DNA of 64,000 nt from Pycnopodia helianthoides (taxonomy: Eukaryota; Echinodermata; Asteroidea; Forcipulatida; Asteriidae). The notes below the pieces were generated by a model. That model was not told the origin of the DNA and searched no databases. It saw nothing but the letters and a program-made list of their open reading frames with translations. Positions 58,378-64,000 of the stretch are shown one piece after another. Location: the NCBI GenBank assembly GCA_032158295.1, contig CM063243.1:13298931-13362930 (forward strand). Direction: 5' to 3'. Position 1 is the first letter of the stretch; each line of letters opens with the position of its first letter. The position numbers were made by a program, and so were the translations under genes.

Positions 58378-61300
58378 AGATCAAAGTCTCTTCAAAATAG
58401 TGTCAAATTACTGAACTTTCCATTGGTACAGGAGCAGTGTTTTTAAAAACCAAGGAGTTTCCTGTCAAAAGTTCCGTTCAGTTTATAAAACTAGAACCTC
58501 ACATGTTATCAAATCCACCGACAACATTCTCCACCGCTACAGTCAGATAAACTCCAATTCCTTGGATGAACACCTGAAGACTAACAGTAACAGCTCTCCC
58601 GGGCTGGCTGGCGTAGTTCCCCTGGTGCGGTGCGGTGCTCTCCCGGGCTGGCAGGAGTAGCTCACCGGTGCGGTACTCTCTCGGGCTAGCTGGCGTAGTT
58701 CACCAGGGCGCGGTACTCTGAAGAAAGAGGTTAAGTTATGCGACTTTTCTGCAGTAATTTTCCAAGAATAAGTTAAATATTACTCGTTCGGTTCTCATAG
58801 TCTCTTTTACCGTCAACATTATTAAAGAAGGCTCATGCTAAATCTGTGGAACTCGCAAGTCAGTCGGAGGCTCAACAGCGAAGTTTGATCCATTGTATCA
58901 TACAGTCAATAGTTGTCGTCCGTGAAATTCCATGTTCAACTTCGTGGAGCTCTCCGAGCTGGTTGCAAACTCAACACAGCATAAACATGTTTTTGAGAAA
59001 CAGTATACTCTATTAAAAGCCTCATGAATGTTGAAAGGTCCCTTTGCAGGCGGTAGGGTTGTAAATTTTTGTCCAGTTTGAGTTTCTCAAATCCCGTTTA
59101 AAAGCCGAAGTACTAAGAGCCATGCTGTCGTCCGCGGTCCCGAGTGCAAAACTATAACTGTACAGAATTATAGCTTTTCGATACACGCGCCCGAAAAAAA
59201 TAATTTGCATAACAATGCAGCTGCATTCCTTATTTGCTACATCTAAAGGTTTACTCCAGTTAGCAGAAGCCCCGCCCACTCGCTCTGATCAGCTTGAAAG
59301 ACACCTGTTGTTGTTGAAAATCTATTAATGCAGGAATGCTCACCTACAGTTTGAACTCATTCTAAAAATCGGAAAAATACTTTCGCAGACTCTGCCAGAA
59401 GGGGAGAGTTTGGTATTTTGTTTTGCCGCTAACTAATAGCTTAAGTTCTTAATGTTTACGTATTCCCTCGATCCAATTCGAAATGCCACTCTTCTCGAGT
59501 TGCAACCAATCCCAACATGCCCCCCGTGTGCTATATCTGTCATAAATATTGATTTCCATGATACAAAATGGGTCGGGCTTTCCCCTTCCAGCCTCGCTTC
59601 GGTTAGTACGGCAATACAGGCTCTATTCAACAGAATACAAAACAATGTTTCGAATTTACTAATAAATCTAATTTACTAGAGCTGCAATCTGGGCCCAATT
59701 TCATAAAGCTGCTTAATTAAAGCTGCTTAATTAAGCGTACTTTTTATCACAGATAATAAAGTGCAGGGGATAATATTACAAAAGTCACCGGAGTATAAAC
59801 TTAGACTTTTGAAGACTGCCCATTTACACAATCCCACAGGCCATGCGATTGTTAGTCTTGGCTTCAAGTCCTGCTTATTTTTCTTTTGTCAAAATGGACA
59901 AATTCCGTCAACAAAGGGCGCTATGCTTGTTTAACGGTCTTCAAAGTTTAACAGTCGCGATTGCTGGTAATACCGATAATCACTGCGAACTGATACAAAT
60001 AAACTTTTTTTCTAATCATTCTAAAACAGCAAACGCTCTTTCCAAAGTCTGACACCATCCCTCCCCTAACATCCCCATCCCCTACCCTCACACCCAAACC
60101 CCGACCTCACAGTCACACCCAAAACTCTTTTGCCATAATTTTCTTCATCTACCAACCTAACACCCTTTCCTTAACCTCACGCTCAACCCTACTCTTCCAA
60201 CCAACCTAAAGCCCTACCCCCAAAACACCCGCACACCCATCCTTTGCCCTCACACCAACCTACCCCCTTCCCGATCCCTTTGTGGTTGTGACTTCATACG
60301 TGTGTAGTGTTACAACCACTCTAGGGGTGCACCCTTTGGACTTGAACTTTGAAGACTGTGTGCCTCAACGGCAACCCGCAGGCCAAGCAAAAAAGATAGT
60401 TATTTCAGGACCTCCGTATCTTGCTTTTCTCTCGGCCCCACCGACGAGATGCAGTGAGACCAAGCAAAATAATTATGTTTACCTTTAGCCAAAATGGACA
60501 AATACTGTCAACAGAGGACGCTATGCAGTTTTAACGTTGTTCATTTTTCTCATAGTTTTAAAGTTCAACAGTCGTGAGTGTTGACAATCGTACCAACATT
60601 CACTGCGAACGGATCAATATATATTTTAGTTATTATTAATTGTTATTACCAAACAACGAACAATGATTATTTCAAGGTCTGACACCATCCCCTACTACCC
60701 TAACACCTCCGTCTCCTACCCTCACACGTAATTAAACCCCACTCTCACCCAAACTCCTTACCATCACACCCTGACCTTACCACCCTAAACACCCATCCGC
60801 TACCCTCACACCCAACCCTACCCTTACAAGAAGCAATCCACCTTACCTTGGAAAAGTTCATGCGCCCCACTTCCCAAACCCTTGCCTTAGACATTCTTGG
60901 AATTGAGGTTCAATATTTGTGTTTCAATTGATTTAAGTTTTGATTGAGATTTAGCAACTATTTAAACCATTCTTAGATTAAAATGGTATTGTTTAATCCC
61001 CTTCTGCACTTGTGTCCCCCCCCCCACACTCCTGCCACCATTCCCAAAGAAAAATGAAAATCCTACTATTGCGGCTGGGCATCTATAACTTTGGAAAAGG
61101 GTGCATCCCATCCACTATATAAAAGTTACTTAGTTTAGAGTCAAATCCCCCAAATACTGAGTAAACTAATCCCAATAGTTCAACATTGGACCAATTTCAA
61201 TAAGCCCTAATCCGGAATGAGAACACGTTGTGTGACATGCATGACATGATCAACCACAAGAGGGCGTACTTTCTTTTTAACGGTAGAGGTGGTTGGGAAC

Positions 61301-61665
61301 TTTGAGGGTACCCGGGTGTCTGAGGCTTGCGACAAATCTTTAAGATAGACGCCATTAAATCAAAGAAACAAACACATTTTTAGAACAATTAAAGCCTAAA
61401 TTCAGCTAAAGTTTTTCGGAACATTTAATACACAACATTCGGAATACTATGAGAAAACTGAGTATTAATGAAATGCGAGTCAAAACGCAATCCTTCGTGG
61501 TGATTAGAATGCTTTCTGCGTTTTTAAGTTGTATTTTTCAACGGTTTTGTGTACCTTTTCCCGTTTTAACTGTCTAGTGTTATATAAACATTTAGTTGTA
61601 ATAACACAAGATCAACGTCAATGAAAAAAAGGTCAAAGATGCTATAATTTTGAAAGGAAACCGCC
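58378..61665. other. Proximal spacer of unit IV
   Basis: TATA-like element (about 58484), GC-rich short repeats (58600-58700), octamer ATTTGCAT (about 59210), MITE end (59692), C/A-rich tracts (60050-60270 and 60680-60840) and one CTCF-like motif (61254-61267); the opposed one is deleted. No gene supported. Confidence 0.55.
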
Positions 61666-61765
61666 TACTGCGCACTGTATATTGGTATGTTTATTGGTAT
61701 GTTTTTGCTTTTGTTACAGTGGCTCACTGCCTGGTCAGACAAATACAATATTTTTGAAGTGCAAT

Positions 61766-64000
61766 TATATTTATATATTTTTTGAATTATTTGCATTTTT
61801 TTTCTTTTTTCAAACTACTTATCTTTTACTTCACTTTACTTTCAAAATAAATAAAACGAACAATATGGAGATACAACAGTACGTGAGGCGTCTTACGTAC
61901 AAGTATGTCAGCCATATAGGCTACAATATGAATATAAATCTACAAATTTACATGAGGCTTCGTATATATACCATTATTTTGAATTATCTAGGAAAAGTTT
62001 TACATACTGCTAAAAGTTTAAGATTGATAATAATTCATTTCAAGTAAAAGACTGAAGAGAACATGTCTTTACGATTTCCTTTATACAAACTGCAATTAAC
62101 AAATTTTGAAAAACAAATTGCAAGGGGGAAGTTGACTTCTATACTAGATTTAGGCAACGTAGTGTTTGGCAACATTCAAGCGTTCAGGTCTATAAATAAT
62201 TTGATTTTAATTAAGTTGGCAAACTAACTACTTGCATTGCTTGCATTGCGTTTGGCTATTATTTCTAGATAGCACAAGTTGCTCAGTTATGGGAGCCCAT
62301 ACTCACTTACTAGTCACCTCATGAATATTTATTAGTGAGCCAATGATTATATAAAGTAGAACACCACAGTTACAGCCCTGAAGGCTTTACGGGGGTCTGT
62401 TTTGGTCGTGAGATTGTCAGGGATAGCTATGGCTTTAAGTGGGCAAGTTATCACCTTACACAGATCAAAACTGCATTATGGCTTGTTTGCTGTTCCCTTG
62501 AACCTTATTACTCTATGCTTAAACTGATTTTTTTTTGGGGGGGGAGTGAGTTATGCACTCATTAGTTTTGCCAGTGGGACAGCTGCTGTTCACGTGCTTA
62601 CCCGGAGGGCGTTTTAAAATCTCACGGGAAAGCTTCCACGGAGGATTTTTAATTAACCCTCGGATTAAAACCAATTAATGCATAACTTGCTAAAAAGTGA
62701 TTTAACCCATCCCTCCATTATAATGAGACAGCCCTATTCCATTACATTTCACATCAGTTCAAGGGATCAACTTAGAAAATACTTTGGTTTACCAAATACC
62801 ACATGTTTTTTTCCCGCTTGTTATCTGCTGATACTCTTGATTTAGAAGGTCATCGATTGCCCACTTTGCTTTGCCCGACAATAATCTCACTACTGTACTG
62901 TATGCATACCTTGTACAACCCTCAAGTCTGTATTTGTGGCGTCTGCTTATCTCATCATTGGCTCTAGTCTAATACATCCAATAAGTGGTATTGGTGAAGT
63001 GTGTAGCAAGTTATTATCTACTACAGCAATAACCAATGAGTTTATAAGTTAGTCTACCAACTTAATTAAATTCAAATAATTCTAAAGACGTGAACACTGG
63101 AGTTCCCCCCGTAAGGACGTTCGTGAATGTTGTCAAACGTTGCGGTTGCGTGAATGCCATATTAAAAGGCACATCAACACCAATAAAAGATTACATGCGA
63201 GCCTAAATATCTACAGCTTCAAGTACGTGCAAACCTGTCATGAACATGTACATGTACAGTGTACATGGACATCCCTAATCTTAACCAAACAATAACTCCG
63301 AATAAATTTTTCAGCGTAAATTGCGTCACAAATCATACTCTACATTGAGCCAATTTTATAAAAAAATAGTTGTTCCCATAATGTTTTGCGTGATCTCTCG
63401 TCTATATATATACAATTGTTAAACACGCAGAGGAAGGGGATTACACAGAAAACGATATGTACAAACCTAAACCGTTAAGGAACTCTTTGTTTCATACTTT
63501 GAACAGTCTGAACTCTACCTTAGATCACCTGTCTATGAAAAGATGCAGTGCTTACACTATAATAATATAGGTTTTCCCCGGCCAAATTCAGCAAAAATTC
63601 ATTCAAGTTCATTAACACGTATTCAAATCCACTCATTTCCCCCTAGTCCTCTCAAACTAGGGTTTCTTTAAAGCTATTAATGCATTCAATATCATTTTCG
63701 TGTGCATATGTTTTCGTTTTTCTCATTCAGATTCGTTTCAGTCATTCTATTTCATTTACATACATTCGAGACTACACTTTGACCGTTCTAAAGTTGAATT
63801 TCTTCTACCTATTCACAATTGATGAAATTAAATTAAGACTCATCGAAGCGCACATGAGTTTGTTGCTAGCTTGCTTTTTTTTTATTGCCAATGAAATTCA
63901 ACTTGTGCGCGTTCAAATGCAACATGAATTATTGATCCCGAGTAAACTGACAAGAGCTCTTTTACTGGCACTTCCGTTATAAGAGGCTTTTCCGTGTTAT
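61766..64000. other. Right flank of the array, nothing recognised
   Basis: Single-copy AT-rich DNA in this window. Open frames 61682-62047 and 63680-63982 have no recognisable domain, are A/T-rich and have no support beyond length. A G-rich run lies at about 62536-62546. Confidence 0.4.

Larger units (their letters stand above)
51858..61665. repeat. Array unit IV
   Basis: Distal spacer 51.86-56.32 kb, candidate locus 56.32-58.38 kb, proximal spacer to 61.67 kb. Keeps the CACTGCCTGGTCAGGCA boundary block that II and III lack. Carries the 384-bp TTAA insertion and a triplicated distal sub-repeat. Confidence 0.85.
21690..61765. repeat. Tandem array of four ~9-10.7 kb units
   Basis: The same order of landmarks recurs four times head to tail. 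One landmark (MVASPRKTIQVDN-coding text) sits at 26721, 37217, 47125 and about 58210. Another (TCTTCATGGCTGGTATCTCC) sits at about 25876, 36357, 46276 and 57351. A boundary phrase containing CACTGCCTGGTCAGACA is found at the left edge (21735), at the start of unit IV (51926) and at the right edge (61725); units II and III have lost it. I divide the array as I 21.69-30.67, II 30.67-41.15, III 41.15-51.86 and IV 51.86-61.67 kb. Confidence 0.9.

Noticed and set aside
63680..63982. 100-codon plus-strand frame near the right edge
   Set aside because: Low-complexity hydrophobic/AT-rich translation, no motif and no splice context.

Overview
This window looks like nuclear DNA from a marine invertebrate deuterostome, and an echinoderm is my best guess (inference, moderate to low confidence). 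It is AT-rich and gene-poor. Its exons are small and carry GT/AG splice signals. It is packed with CR1/L2-like non-LTR retrotransposon pieces, tRNA-derived SINEs, fold-back MITEs and minisatellites. The only long intact reading frame is a GC-rich RING-finger gene. There is also a broken secreted PAN plus discoidin gene of a type common in echinoderms. No bacterial, organellar, rRNA or CRISPR features are visible.

Layout. (1) 1-2.23 kb: an island of direct repeats carrying palindromic hairpin elements. (2) 3.0-5.7 kb: a CRE-ended MITE-like repeat, then a decayed minus-strand LINE interrupted by a second minus-strand LINE. (3) 6.39-9.76 kb: minus-strand exons for a signal peptide plus PAN domain and a two-exon F5/8C (discoidin) domain, with one apparent single-base frameshift in each domain. 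(4) 11.2-12.1 kb: a 22-bp minisatellite that is open in three frames. (5) 15.86-16.85 kb, plus strand: an intact single-exon RING / TRAF-type zinc finger / coiled-coil protein of 332 residues with an unassigned C-terminal domain. (6) 19.67-20.10 kb: a fold-back MITE at a TA target. (7) 21.7-61.77 kb: the dominant structure, a head-to-tail array of four units of about 9-10.7 kb. (8) 61.8-64 kb: AT-rich DNA with nothing recognised.

Each array unit has a distal spacer of small tandem sub-repeats, then a minus-strand block of about 2-2.7 kb with conserved splice-like signals, 12-nt candidate microexons, a 24-bp minisatellite and a TATA-like upstream element, then a proximal spacer with C-rich tracts and CTCF-like motifs. 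The minus-strand block reads as a candidate spliced transcription unit present four times. Every copy has at least one coding obstacle, so it may be a non-coding RNA locus or a decayed gene family; I do not recognise its product. Parts of units I, II and III are almost identical (for example 27.8-30.1 versus 38.3-40.6 kb, and 33-35.5 versus 43.4-45.85 kb) while adjacent parts differ more. This suggests recent duplication with gene conversion, or an assembly effect. Unit-specific transposon insertions with visible empty sites in sister units give a relative history of the array.

The genes do not form an obvious pathway. The RING gene and the PAN-discoidin gene are independent loci.
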